DNA of 64,000 nt, taken from Acanthococcus lagerstroemiae (Eukaryota; Arthropoda; Insecta; Hemiptera; Eriococcidae). Location: positions 37,974,197-38,038,196 of the forward strand of contig CM063113.1 in the NCBI GenBank assembly GCA_031841125.1, written 5' to 3'. Positions 33,548-43,510 of this stretch are shown in pieces. The translations under genes were made by a program, and so were the position numbers. A model generated the notes under the pieces. That model was not told the DNA's origin, searched no databases, and saw only the letters and a list, made by a program, of their open reading frames with translations. Each line of letters starts with the position of its first letter. The stretch's first letter is position 1.

Positions 33548-33572
33548 TAATAATAATAATAATAATAATAAA
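33548..33572. repeat. (AAT)n microsatellite
   Basis: About nine uninterrupted AAT units directly before the large palindrome. Confidence 0.9.
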
Positions 33573-33622
33573 ACTACTGACTGGACTAGACTGAACTGAC
33601 ATGACTGACTGACTCAACACTT

Positions 33623-34002
33623 CATTCGCCTGCAAGTATCACACTCCTTGTATCAGCCTCTATTCTCATGCGAGCATCACGTTCCTTGTACCAGTCTGCG
33701 AGCACTATGCTTTGCTGGTGCATCATCTTGCAGACGAGTCTGCAACTTCGGGAGAGCATTTTCATGTCGTCCGCTACGCTACGCTCCGCAGAGCACGTTG
33801 CGCTCTATATTTTTTGGACCCTACGACATTCTCATGTCGGCGCAGTCCGCGAAGCAGACATGAAAACGCTCTCCCGTGGTTACAGATTCGTCTGCAAGAT
33901 GATGCTGTAGCAGAGCGTAGTGCTCGCAGGCTGGTACAAGGAACGTGATACTTGCATGGGAATACAGGCTGATACAAGGAGTGTGGTAATCGCAGGCGAA
34001 TG
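33623..34002. mobile_element. Large palindrome/foldback, about 145-bp arms, about 90-bp loop
   Basis: Left arm 'cattcgcctgcaagtatcac' is matched by 'cgcaggcgaatg' at the right end, and 'cacgttccttgtacca' by 'tggtacaaggaacgtg'. 'gcatcatcttgcagacgag' pairs with 'ctgcaagatgatgc', and 'gggagagcattttcatg' with 'catgaaaacgctctccc'. Arms are about 33,623-33,768 and 33,858-34,002. It is GC-richer than its surroundings. Frames on both strands are inverted-repeat artefacts. Related arm sequence occurs at 38,690-38,745. Confidence 0.85.
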
Positions 34003-34430
34003 AATTCGTTACGGTTTTGCTCAAGTATACCCAGTAGTAAAAGCATATAAAATGCTAAAAGATGGAATGGTTACCCCAGAATAACTAAAAAAGTTACCAA
34101 AAGTGACCAGAAAATCTCGACATGCCTCTCTTTCACCACTAGATCACCTGGTAGCGGAGTTTTTCAAATTTGGTAGCCCTAAACAGAGCCAGATCAAGAA
34201 TTTGATGCAGTGTTCGAAATTAGTACCCCAAATAACACCAGGTTTCCATTTAGGATTTTAAAGTTGGTTGTACTACTCCCTCCCCCTATAGAAGCGGATG
34301 AAAATTTTTTTGCCTCAAAAGATACTCTACCCACCCAAATGAAAATCCATGTTCAATTGTTCGCCGATGAATTTCAATTCAATTTTTTTAGGAAAGAAGA
34401 ACATGTTCTTCCCTTCAGGAAGATGACCAT

Positions 34431-34545
34431 TGTCTCTTCCTTTTCTCAGGGAAAGTGAGGAAAATCATCCCTCTCCGTTTCTGAGTGAGAAGAACTTGAC
34501 TTTTTTCTCTTTGAGGAAAGGAAATATGCTCGGTTCGTTTTATCT
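34431..34545. repeat. Second copy of the 33,363-33,480 segment
   Basis: 'ctcttccttttctca(a/g)ggaaa' and 'gaacttgacttttttctctt' repeat in the same order about 1.07 kb downstream of the first copy, in direct orientation. The two copies bracket the palindrome, suggesting it landed inside the purine array. Confidence 0.7.
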
Positions 34546-34959
34546 ACTAGATGCTTCGCTGCTTTCAACGTATTTTTTCAAAAGGCTCGAAGAATGATTT
34601 GTACTTTTCAGTGTTTTAATTCATAGTAAGTACAAAGAGGAACATTAAAACAAAACGATTTACTTTTCTGTTTATTACAACCAGAACGTAAACACGGCCT
34701 TGTACGTGATTCGAGAAATTCTTTTCACTTACGCAAGTAGATACACTGATAATTTACTCATTTCATTCGTAGGCAGTCTGAGTGTTTCTCGAAGAAATGT
34801 GTTTGCTTTTGTGAAGGCTTAGCGCTGTAGTCGTCTGTAAAACCTGAATAAATATTAATCCATCTGTTTGTATAACACATTGTGTTCGGATCACGATCGA
34901 ATGCATCTCAAGAATAAGTCTTAAAGTCTTCTCACCATTCGCGAGAATTAACGATCGTT

Positions 34960-35645
34960 ATGATTTTCGGAATAATATTTGTAACGCTAGCATTTCACCT
35001 GTACCACGTTCAGAGTAGTGGTTGTGATTTGAACCAAGTAACTTTAGAAACAAGATTCCTGGAATACCATTCGCATACTAGTAAGCGGCTTACCAATAAT
35101 TTACATTAAAAACTGTCATTTGTCTTATTAAATCAATAAACGAAGCGATAGTCATGAAAGGTCATGTGCTCCTGATATTCGAAAAGTTAGATCCCTTCTT
35201 CAAATTTCGCTTAAAAAGTAAAAATAGAGCAATAATTTGCTTACAATTTTTCCTAGGTGGTTGAGTTGGCTTTCTGATTAGGTAATGGATGTGCTCTAAG
35301 TAAATCGTATCAGGGACGTACTGAAAGGAGCAAGCCCCCCCCCCTAGGGTCAACAAGTTACGGGTCTGGTTGGCCGGGTGGATAGCGCGCTGGTCTCGAA
35401 ATCCGGAGGGAGGTCCCGGGTTCGAGCCCACGTAGCTACTCGCTAGATTTCGACCTAGGCCGATTTTTCGGCAAGAAGAAAAGAGGGTTAAGATAGCCCA
35501 TACAGTCTCTTCGACGTCTCTGAGGTAATGCTCGATAGGGTGGATTCTAGGACTCGGGTTGAGAGCAAAATTAGAAAAGAGGTTAACAAGTTAGAACATT
35601 TGTGGCCCTCAGCTGGAAAATTAAAGGTTGTTAGAAACGTTTTGC

Positions 35646-35680
<35 letters not shown>

Positions 35681-36961
35681 CAAATTAGTAATAAATCCTT
35701 AAACATTCTTTCTCTTGTTCCGCGTGTGAATTTAGGAAATTCCCAGTTTATAAATTTTAGCTTTCTCCTCTCCACCAATTTCCTTTCTTTACGCTCCTTA
35801 ATAGTATTATGATACAATATATTTACATATTCCCTCTTGGTCTTGGAAAAGTTGGATTATACACGCAGCCTTTGTTTTCTGAACTAGCGCCTTTCTTATT
35901 CAAAATAGAAACATTTTCCACTTTGGCTGGCTCTCGTGCAGAGTTAAACAGGTTAGGCCATTTTGGAAACCAAACACACCTCGACTTAGGTCACTTTGGA
36001 ACCCTAATGTACCTCGACTTAAGTCACTTTGGAAGCAAGTCACTTTTTTACGCTGGTAACACTGCAACAAAAGTAGCTTGGAAGATACTGAAACCTGCCT
36101 TCGATAGCTTCCATTTCGTACCACCAGATGGTGCGTCAAACTTACGTTTTACAAAAATTGACTTAGGTCTCTTTGGAAAAGAGCGCTTCACTTATTTAAT
36201 GGCATTAATTCCTTTTTTCGCTGTGTTTTTCAGCTAAGAACCTCGTCAAACGTAGTCCAATATGCCATTTACGATCAGTTGAGAAATTAAACCTCTGCTC
36301 AAAAGTCTGGGAAGGACTATTTGAAGTACATTTGGGACAATATCCGGCGAAAAGTGATGAACGATTGCCTCGAGTTAGATGTACTGATCGTTGCGTTACT
36401 TTTCTATCTGAAGAAAATGCGGACCTGACGGAAAAGATGTTCGAATGTCCTATGAAATCATTGGAATTTAGTAGTAGCATAGCCGAATCATTGCCAAATT
36501 TCTACGTTTCGAGAGGAACGATAGAAAATTCGTATTTTCTGCTGAGAGACGTAACGGCCGACCTCGATGATTGGAAGTACTGGCTGAATAACAAAGCCAG
36601 ACCTTGTCATGCTCTAATTGAACCTAAACGCGTCATTGGAACGAAGCTGCCCGTGCAAACTGATCCTGTTTCGAAAAATAATTATATCATTGATGCTCAT
36701 TCGCCCGCTGAATTTACTGATAAACCTGCTTCAAAAACTAATGAACACAGCGTCAAAAGTACTCGACCTTATTTGATCGATAAAACTGACACTCATGCAG
36801 ACTTCCATCCTCAGCCTGCTTCTGAATGGAAATCAACTAAAGGAAACAGACGTAAGAAGGTTCATCCTGTACAGGAAAGCGTATCAGAAAATAAAGTTCA
36901 ATTAGTTGGGTACGTTTTTGACGTGAAAAAAGAATACAAAGCACCTTTTTTTATACTATAA
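34960..36961 (+). CDS. Secreted-family paralogue C (two exons, 282 aa)
   Basis: Exon 1 (34,960-35,080) encodes a signal peptide (MIFGIIFVTLAFHLYHVQSS) and GCDLNQVTLETRFLEYHSHT. The donor is ACTA|GTAAGC. The intron, 35,081-36,233, contains a SINE and a minisatellite, and its acceptor is GCTGTGTTTTTCAG. Exon 2 (36,234-36,961) restores a 282-codon frame in phase 1. Landmarks are Cys51 and Cys62 (C-x10-C, then SKVWEG), Cys90 and Cys94, Cys112 (MFECPMKSL), then NFYVSRG and SYFLL. A polar variable linker follows, then KVQLVGYVFDV at the end. Of the four copies this is the most complete and looks intact, predicted to be secreted and disulfide-bonded. The family is unknown to me; the exon pairing is inferred from splice signals and homology with B and D. 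Confidence 0.8.
35361..35580 (+). mobile_element. tRNA-derived SINE, full length, with target duplication
   Basis: TGGCCGGGTGG (A-box-like) and GGTTCGAGCCC (B box) match the 3,762 copy, followed by the 'ggccgatttttcggcaag' body and 'gagagcaaaattagaaaaga' tail. The flanks 'ggtcaacaagtta' (35,348-35,360) and 'ggttaacaagtta' (35,581-35,593) are a 13-bp target duplication with one mismatch. It sits in the intron of gene C in sense orientation. Confidence 0.9.
35952..36035. repeat. About 33-bp minisatellite, 2.5 copies, in intron of gene C
   Basis: 'acctcgactta(g/a)gtcacttt' repeats at about 33-bp spacing, and 'gacttaggtctctttgg' recurs at about 36,160. It gives a misleading open frame across 35,809-36,237. 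Confidence 0.7.
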
Positions 36962-36965
36962 TAAA
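36960..36965 (+). promoter_or_regulatory. Polyadenylation hexamer overlapping the stop codon of gene C
   Basis: The stop TAA is 36,959-36,961 and AATAAA is 36,960-36,965, so the 3' UTR would be only about 10-30 bases if this site is used. Confidence 0.5.
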
Positions 36966-37559
36966 TGATCTGATTTCCATACTCGTATTGTTGAATTTTA
37001 ATTTCGGTGGAGACGTCTGTATGCATTTCTTCAAGAAACTGGTGTCACGTGAAATTCAAGTCTGTGAAAGAATTCTGAAAATCTCCCCTTCTAAGGTGTA
37101 GTGGGTCGAATGACCACGTATAGGATGAATACAATTGACCGTCAACGAATCATAGACACTTTTTTATCGTTGAATTTGCATAATACTGCGTCCGATTCGT
37201 GATCTGGTTCCGACGTGGGTCATTAAAATCGAAATTTCCTAATAAAAAGTCTGTCTTTTGGGTTTACCAAAATGACTTTCATTTGCTAACATCGTATTAA
37301 AAATCGTATTAGGAGCATACATTTTGCAGCCCGGCAGAAAATAAGAAAATGACGGCTATGACTAAAGTCCAACAACAAAAAAAGAGAATAATGACAAATA
37401 AATATAATCAGCGGCTAAAAAAAGGAGGTCACTGTGAAAGAAAGTTTTGAACGGCAGAAAAATATTCGCGCGATAGTAAAGAAAAGTGTCCGGTCTGAAA
37501 ATGAAATTAATCACGACGTTCATTGAGAAATTTAACTTTCACCCAGAGAGCTGAAAGTT
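36966..37559. other. No gene recognised
   Basis: AT-rich spacer downstream of gene C. Nothing supported. Confidence 0.5.
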
Positions 37560-37925
37560 TTAGAAGTTTTAAACTGTTCAAGCTCCACCACATTTGATTG
37601 AAAATCCATAAGACTTTTTCAGATTTGACTGGAAATCCTTAAAAGACTTCCACAGTTGTGTATAATTCTTCAAGGCTTCTTTAAGCCTGCTCAACATCTT
37701 TGAAACCCCTTAAAACTCTTCCAAACATATCTACGATTCAAGATAGACCCAACATTCCCTGACTCGTCCACGATTGTACCACTAAGACTTTTTCAGACTT
37801 GTCACGACTACAACAAGCTGGCAGAGACTTTTTCAAATTCTTCTAGACTTGTTCCAGATTCAGTAAGATTTTTCAACTTTTGTTCAATATTCCACAAGAC
37901 TTTTTTTTTAAATTGTTAAGACTCG
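37560..37925 (+). repeat. Degenerate AGACTTTTTCAG array
   Basis: Units such as 'agactttttcagatttg', 'agacttccac', 'agactttttcagacttg' and 'agactttttcaaatt' recur every 10-25 bases, as in the arrays at 27.2 and 56.7 kb. Confidence 0.65.
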
Positions 37926-38062
37926 ACCGTTCGATCTGGCACATGATTACAGTTCTCAGAGGCGTCGTTTGACAATGTCCTTCATAATTATCGTTTCGTC
38001 GTTACGTATTTGTCGTGCACCTCTATTTTTTAGCCGTGCTAAATATTAGTTTCCAAAGCCAC

Positions 38063-38215
38063 GGTGCAACCAAAGGGGGGAGGCTAGAGGGCTATATGCC
38101 CCAAAATTAATTTTAAAACGAAAAAAATTGATGCCGATGGCCTGATGTGGTTACGTTGCGTCGTAAGTTTGTACAAATTTACAGCTCCTGAAAACAGGTA
38201 GGTGCCAAATCGAGC
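38063..38215 (-). mobile_element. MITE copy, inverted relative to 41,090-41,395
   Basis: 'acgttgcgtcgtaagtttgt', 'gatgccgatggcctgatgtg' and the flanking 'ggtgcaaccaaaggggggag' are complements of sequence at 41,220-41,395. It contains a single 'ggtaggtgccaaatc' unit where the other copy has four. Confidence 0.7.
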
Positions 38216-38400
38216 TTTTATCCCCTGCTTAAGTTGGCGCATAAACAAAATTTTGCTTTGGCACATCAATGAAAAAAACGTTACTTCTTGAGCGTTACTT
38301 CGGAGCATCACGAAAAAAAAAACAGCTGATCGAGAGCCTTGAGGCACATAAACGAAAAAGTGTTTCTTTTTGAGCGTTACTTCTGAGGCGCGAATCGAAA

Positions 38401-38770
38401 TCAAGGCTCTTCATGGTGACAGTTTAGTTCAGTGGTTGACATTTCCATTGGCTTTTTTTCCAGCCATGGGTATTTTTGAGCGAAAACCGTTACGCCCCTT
38501 TCGACACGCTCAAAAATCGTAACGTAACGCTCCCCCGACACGAAGCCAGTCCGTATGATTTGCTCTTCAAGGTGACATTTCAGTTCAGTGGTTGACATTT
38601 TCATGGAAATTTCTATTAACATCATGGCTGCAGACTGCAGTCGCGCAGCAACAACACCAACACGGCTGCAGACTGTAGTCGCGTTGATCTTAAAATCGAG
38701 ACATGAAAATGCTCTCCTGTGGTTGCAGCTCCGTCTGCGACATGTTTGTTTTCAAGGTGCTAGTGATTTT
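38401..38770 (+). repeat. Dispersed repeat with internal direct repeats (copy 1)
   Basis: 'ctcttca(t/a)ggtgaca' plus 'cagttcagtggttgacattt' occurs at 38,406 and again at about 38,560. Between them, 'gttacgcccctttcgacacg' and 'acgctcccccgacacgaag' are the complement of 57,405-57,470. 38,630-38,680 has two 'ctgcagactg(c/t)agtcgcg' units, also seen at 57,300-57,335. Confidence 0.7.
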
Positions 38771-41089
38771 GATCACTTCTGGTTCGACTTAGTAGTTTTC
38801 GGTCGTTTTGGTCAATTTTGGGCAAATACAGACAGTTTTTCTTTACGTAAGATTAAAGATGTGCCTTGGAAAGAAATTTATACATTTTTCCAAATAAATG
38901 TCTTTCCGGAAAAAAATAATGAAAATTTATGGAAACTTTGGAAATTTTTAAATTTTTTGTATGAAAATACACTCTTTTTTCATGTACACACCTTCTTTGA
39001 TGAAAATCTAAGCCATTAAATTAAAATTAAAGCTGTTTAACTATCTTTTGTTCTTGAGTTGAGTGTAGAACTATGGAAGTACACAGTTCTCAATTAAATC
39101 TTATTCTACAATTAAGGGAGTTTTATGTCAAAAAATTCTCCAATACTTACGGATTCAACTGAATTAATTAAAGTCCAGTAAAGTAGCCAGGAAATGGAAT
39201 AAAACTTCATTCTTCAGCCTTCACTTAGTACTTATTTTCGTGAAATAATTTTTAAAAATGATGATAATTCGTATTATTCTCTCTCATGAGTAATCACAGT
39301 GTTTAGTGAAAAAGAATAATAACCGTTCGGCGATCCCAATAATAAGGCTTTTAATCTAATCATGCTGTCAGCAATAAAAGGTTTCATTTACTCTATTTAA
39401 AGCCTACTTGTCGCTTATCACGTCCTTACACTCAAAGCCTCGTTATTAGCTACAGATCGTCGAGAGATTGAATTCAGTGAGAAAGCCCTAAAGAAAAATA
39501 AAAATAAAAAAATAGAAAATTTTGGAAAGAAATAAAAGATATATTTCTTTCCAAAAATTTCTTACTTTTCCAAGTAATATTTCCAAGGCACATCCCTACG
39601 TAAGATTCTAGTTGTTTTCCATTATTTTTAGTCAACTTCTTCCCAGTTTTTCTTTATATTATTTTAGTGCCCCTCCCCCGCCAAATTATATGGTTATGGA
39701 TAGTTGTCACTCTCATTTGATCTGGTCTCTGTTTACGAATTCGATTTCGAAGAACTATTTCATAATTATTTCTATAATTTTTATCAGGGATGAACGAAAA
39801 TTTTCAGTGTAGATGCGAGTAGTTTCCTTCCGTTTCCATTCTCCTCCTAAAATGGACCCTACCGTAGGTTTTATTTAATTTTGAAATTTCAGATTTTTAT
39901 GTGTTGTGTTACATGCGCAAAATCCTGTTCTTTTAAGAGGATAACAAAGTTCAAAGTATTCGACTCACGGAGACTGTTTTTTAAAATAATTTTCGCATCA
40001 AAAATGAAACCTTGGGGAAATTTTTATGACTTTTTCAGCCAAGTGTCGTAATTTTTCCTAATATAACAGGGCCTAGAAATAATTTTCCTTCCACATCTTG
40101 AGAAGGAGTAAGTAGATTGATTTTCGTCCTTCTCCCTTCTCCCTTCCTTCTTCCTCCTCCTTCTATGGTTTTTATGCTATATCGTTTTGGTTGATTGTAT
40201 AATTCAGTTCAGACCTATTTTTTGCGGGGTGGGGGAAACGGATTCTCCTTGGTCTATTACTTCGAACTATGGGTCAATTTCCAGAAACTGAGAATATTAA
40301 AGTGACATTTTTTGTTACTTTTTTATTTTTTCTCCCGCCCCCCCCCCACATTCACCACCCGATAATATTTAGTTAGTTATAGAAAAGAATATTCAACAAG
40401 TTTACAAAGTAAGAGAATCAAAATTTCAGGAGGGGGACGATCTTTCTGAATTCTAGCCCCACCCCCTTCCTCCCAAAAAAGTTCTGGTTACGCCCCTGTC
40501 CCAAGGGCAAATCTGTAGAAGAAAAAGAAAGGTCCAACTCGTTCCGCCACACGATGGATCGAATGACTAATCAAGAAGGGCTACATCTAATGAGTTGAAA
40601 AATCAAACAACATTTTTCATTTCTCTTGGTTGCTCTGCTTACGAATTCTACGTTACTTAATAATTTAGCCCCAATTTGAGCAACTGAAATCCGAATTTAA
40701 TACGTTTTAAAAATTTGTTGCCCTCGCGAGACACCTGTTGTTTAGATTCCATACAAAAAAATTGAAATTTAAGTGGCATGAAAAGGCAGTAATTAAGCTT
40801 GGAGAGAAAGCAGTATACCAGAGTGAGTGCCGAGATTTTCTCTCGTGGGCAAAAAAAGAAGAAAGAATGGTTACTCTATCTACTTCTAATACATAAACGT
40901 ATTGTAGTAATTGTTCTCATTTCTATCATCTGTCAGTACGAACCTTTTTTTTTTTCATTCGCATAATTTTTGTATAATATTTTGTATCATTTTTTCTACA
41001 GTAACTGTTTTCTTTTCAAATAGTAGGTATTTACGCACATAATTAGAGCAAGCTAAAAGTTGTTAGATTCCTCCATCCTCTCAAGCAGA
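38771..41089. other. No gene recognised
   Basis: AT-rich with pyrimidine patches. A transposon-like terminus 'gttctggttacgcccctg' ends at about 40,499 and a 10-C run is at 40,338-40,347. No supported coding sequence. Confidence 0.5.
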
Positions 41090-41395
41090 GGCGCAACCAG
41101 AACTTTTTCTTATACGGGTTAGAGTTTAGGGGGAAAAAAAAAATTGAACTGGGGTGAAAGCTCGATTCGGTACCTACCTGATTTGGTACCTACCTGATTT
41201 GGTACCTACCTGATTTTGTACCTAACTGTTTTTATGAACTGTAAATTTGTAAGAACCTACGACGCAACGTAACCGCATCAGGCCATCGACTTCAATTTTT
41301 TCGTTTCAGGATTGATTTTTAAAAAATTTCGAAGATTTTTTTTGGAGGAGGGGAGGGGCTATAGCCCCCTCATGGGTTGTGCCCTCGCTCTTAAG
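41090..41395 (+). mobile_element. Small TIR element with amplified 17-bp repeat
   Basis: The ends GAGGCGCAACC (left) and GGGTTGTGCCCTC (right) are inverted. 41,165-41,230 holds four tandem copies of 'gatttggtacctacct'. The region downstream matches the inverted copy at 38,063-38,215. No coding capacity. Confidence 0.7.
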
Positions 41396-41499
41396 AAATT
41401 TATATATCAGCTGTTACTTATTTCTTTCTGTATCAGTGGGTCATTTTGTGTTGATTCATATCGCATTTCAAAAATATGTTTTTATCATCAATATAATAA

Positions 41500-41870
41500 C
41501 GCTTCACATGTGTACCGATGCCATTTCTATCAATTCTTTCACTTTATTTTTATAATTTTTTCATTTCTAGGTATCACTCATTTTTACTAATTATTTGGTC
41601 AATTTATGTTTTATTTTCTTTGTCTTACCTATCATATTTCTATCAAGTCTTTCACTTCATTCTTATAATTTTCATCTCACTCATTTCTACCAACTATTTG
41701 GTCTTCGTATGTTTCATTTTCGTTGTCTTATCAATTTCTATCACTTCTGTTATTGTAACATCTTATTTCATTTTTGTCATTTCTGTGCCACTTTTGTGAT
41801 ACATCTCTATTTCTGTCTTTTCTATCAATTTAGTTCACATTTTTCCTTTCACCAGCGTCGGAACGGGGGA
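41500..41870. repeat. Degenerate 'catttctatc' array, about 110-bp higher order
   Basis: 'tttctatcaa(t/g)tctttcactt' and 'tacta(a/c)tatttggtc' recur about 115 bases apart within a sea of TTTCTAT units. Open hydrophobic frames here are by-products. Confidence 0.6.
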
Positions 41871-42502
41871 GGGTGTTAGACCCCCTAAGGCGGTCAAACA
41901 GAGCATGTCAGAATGTATTTAAGCGCATTAATTACAGCCATAATATGACCGCATATGTGCCATTGGGATCGTTAACCCCCCCCCCCCCACCAGACTGAAA
42001 TCTTCCCACACTGGTGATATTTTTTCACATTGGGTGTCTCACATTTCTATATTTTCTTATTGTATTCTCTTTTATTTTGTCAGTTCTTTCATGTCCATCA
42101 GTTGCCATTTCTATTGTTTCAACTATTTTTGACCATTCTTGTGAAGTGGCAATTTTCAGTTACTTCATTTGTACAAGCCTATATAATTTTCTCCCTCTCA
42201 TTTCTATAGGGATGTAGTCGGCGGAATAGTCTTCGAGCACTAATTCTCTTGAATGTAAACGTAGAAAATGGGAAGACATTGTTCCAAGATGGCCTGAGAA
42301 AAGCGAGAATTGTCCTTGAGAGAAAGAGGGATCCCTCGAACAACTGCAGAATTGTTCGTCCCTACGAGCAAGAAAAGCTCATTATGCTCCTGATTTAAAT
42401 TCTACCAGCGTTTTGAGTGTAAATTCGTAAAACATTTTTCATCGGACCTGTTTTTCTTTTGTCTGAAACTTTCTAACAATTAATGTGTCGATAGGTGGAT
42501 CT

Positions 42503-42570
42503 CTTTTCTAATTTACTCTCAACCTGAGCCCTGGAAAATTCGCCCTTTCGAGCATTACTTTAGAGACGTC
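42503..42570 (-). mobile_element. SINE 3'-end fragment, minus strand
   Basis: 'ctcttttctaatttactctc', 'aacctgagccctgga' and 'cgccctttcgagcattactt' are the complement of the SINE tail at 35,527-35,580. Confidence 0.8.
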
Positions 42571-43510
42571 GATGTGTACGAATGTTAAATGGAAAATTTG
42601 TACAAATTGTGTCATTTGGTAGTAAAATGTTTAGACGTAAAATGTAGGTATTGAGATTTCTCATTAACCACCAAAATTTATCTTACCTGTTACCTCTGTG
42701 TTCGTCTTATTTGTTTATACAATTCGTAATTCATTATTCAACAGTGGTGCGGGGGGGGGTGTTTAATTTTGGTTTCTTCATAGATTAACATCCCACTCGA
42801 TGTAAACTTCCTCCAGATATGCATGCAGATAGCTTTGGAAACATAGTTTTTTTTTTCTTGTCGTGAAACAAGGATTTCGGAAACCTAAGGTGGAGCATAA
42901 AAAACCTAGCTGATTCGATATTTCAAATCAATCGTAGAAAAACGTATTTCAATGGTTCGTTATTGTTATTTTAAGTCGTCGGTTTTGCTCATTTCATGTC
43001 ATCGGCGAAGGGAAGAGAAATTTAGTTGTTTTTTTTTGTAATAAATTGCCTCTAGTTCTCCAGCGATGCGATCTGCGTCAGGTACCTACGTCTTTTGATT
43101 TACAATTAGGAAGTTGGCGATGCGTTCGAATTTTCCTTAGAATTTGAGACATTTCTCGAACTTCGGAAGAAACTACAAATTGCTGCTCAAAGATTCTTGG
43201 TTGCTCTCTCTGTGGGTATGACCTCCTAATGAAACGTATGGGACATTTTTTACATTCTGAAGGTTAGATACATGAGCATATGATTTACTTTATGACTAAG
43301 TAGACGTATACTCTGTATAAGTTCGATATGTGAACACATGTGCTTTCCTGTTTTCTGTTTACCCCTAGTGCAGCTTTAAAAACAACATGTTTACGTGCTG
43401 AAACTTTACAAACGTATACTTACTCTCAAAGCTTCACGAACATTGAAAAATTAACGCCAAGCCTTTTACAACAGTTTTGACCAACTGCAGAAAATCGTAC
43501 GCTAGTGAAT
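42571..43510. other. Upstream region of gene D; no other gene recognised
   Basis: AT-rich. 9 G at 42,751-42,759. 'ctttaaaaac' near 43,373 is a weak TATA-like candidate about 135 bases before the start codon, but I cannot assign a promoter with confidence. Confidence 0.35.

Noticed and set aside
33648..34046. Five overlapping Cys/Arg/Ser-rich frames
   Set aside because: Open on both strands because they lie in a palindrome; no conserved protein.
35361..35435. tRNA gene
   Set aside because: Same SINE head as at 3,762; no proper cloverleaf.
35809..36237. 142-codon frame upstream of gene C exon 2
   Set aside because: It crosses a minisatellite in the intron, is in a different frame from exon 2 and ends just after the splice acceptor.
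41312..41879. Multi-spanning membrane protein
   Set aside because: The hydrophobic frames come from a degenerate TTTCTAT array, in several registers at once.
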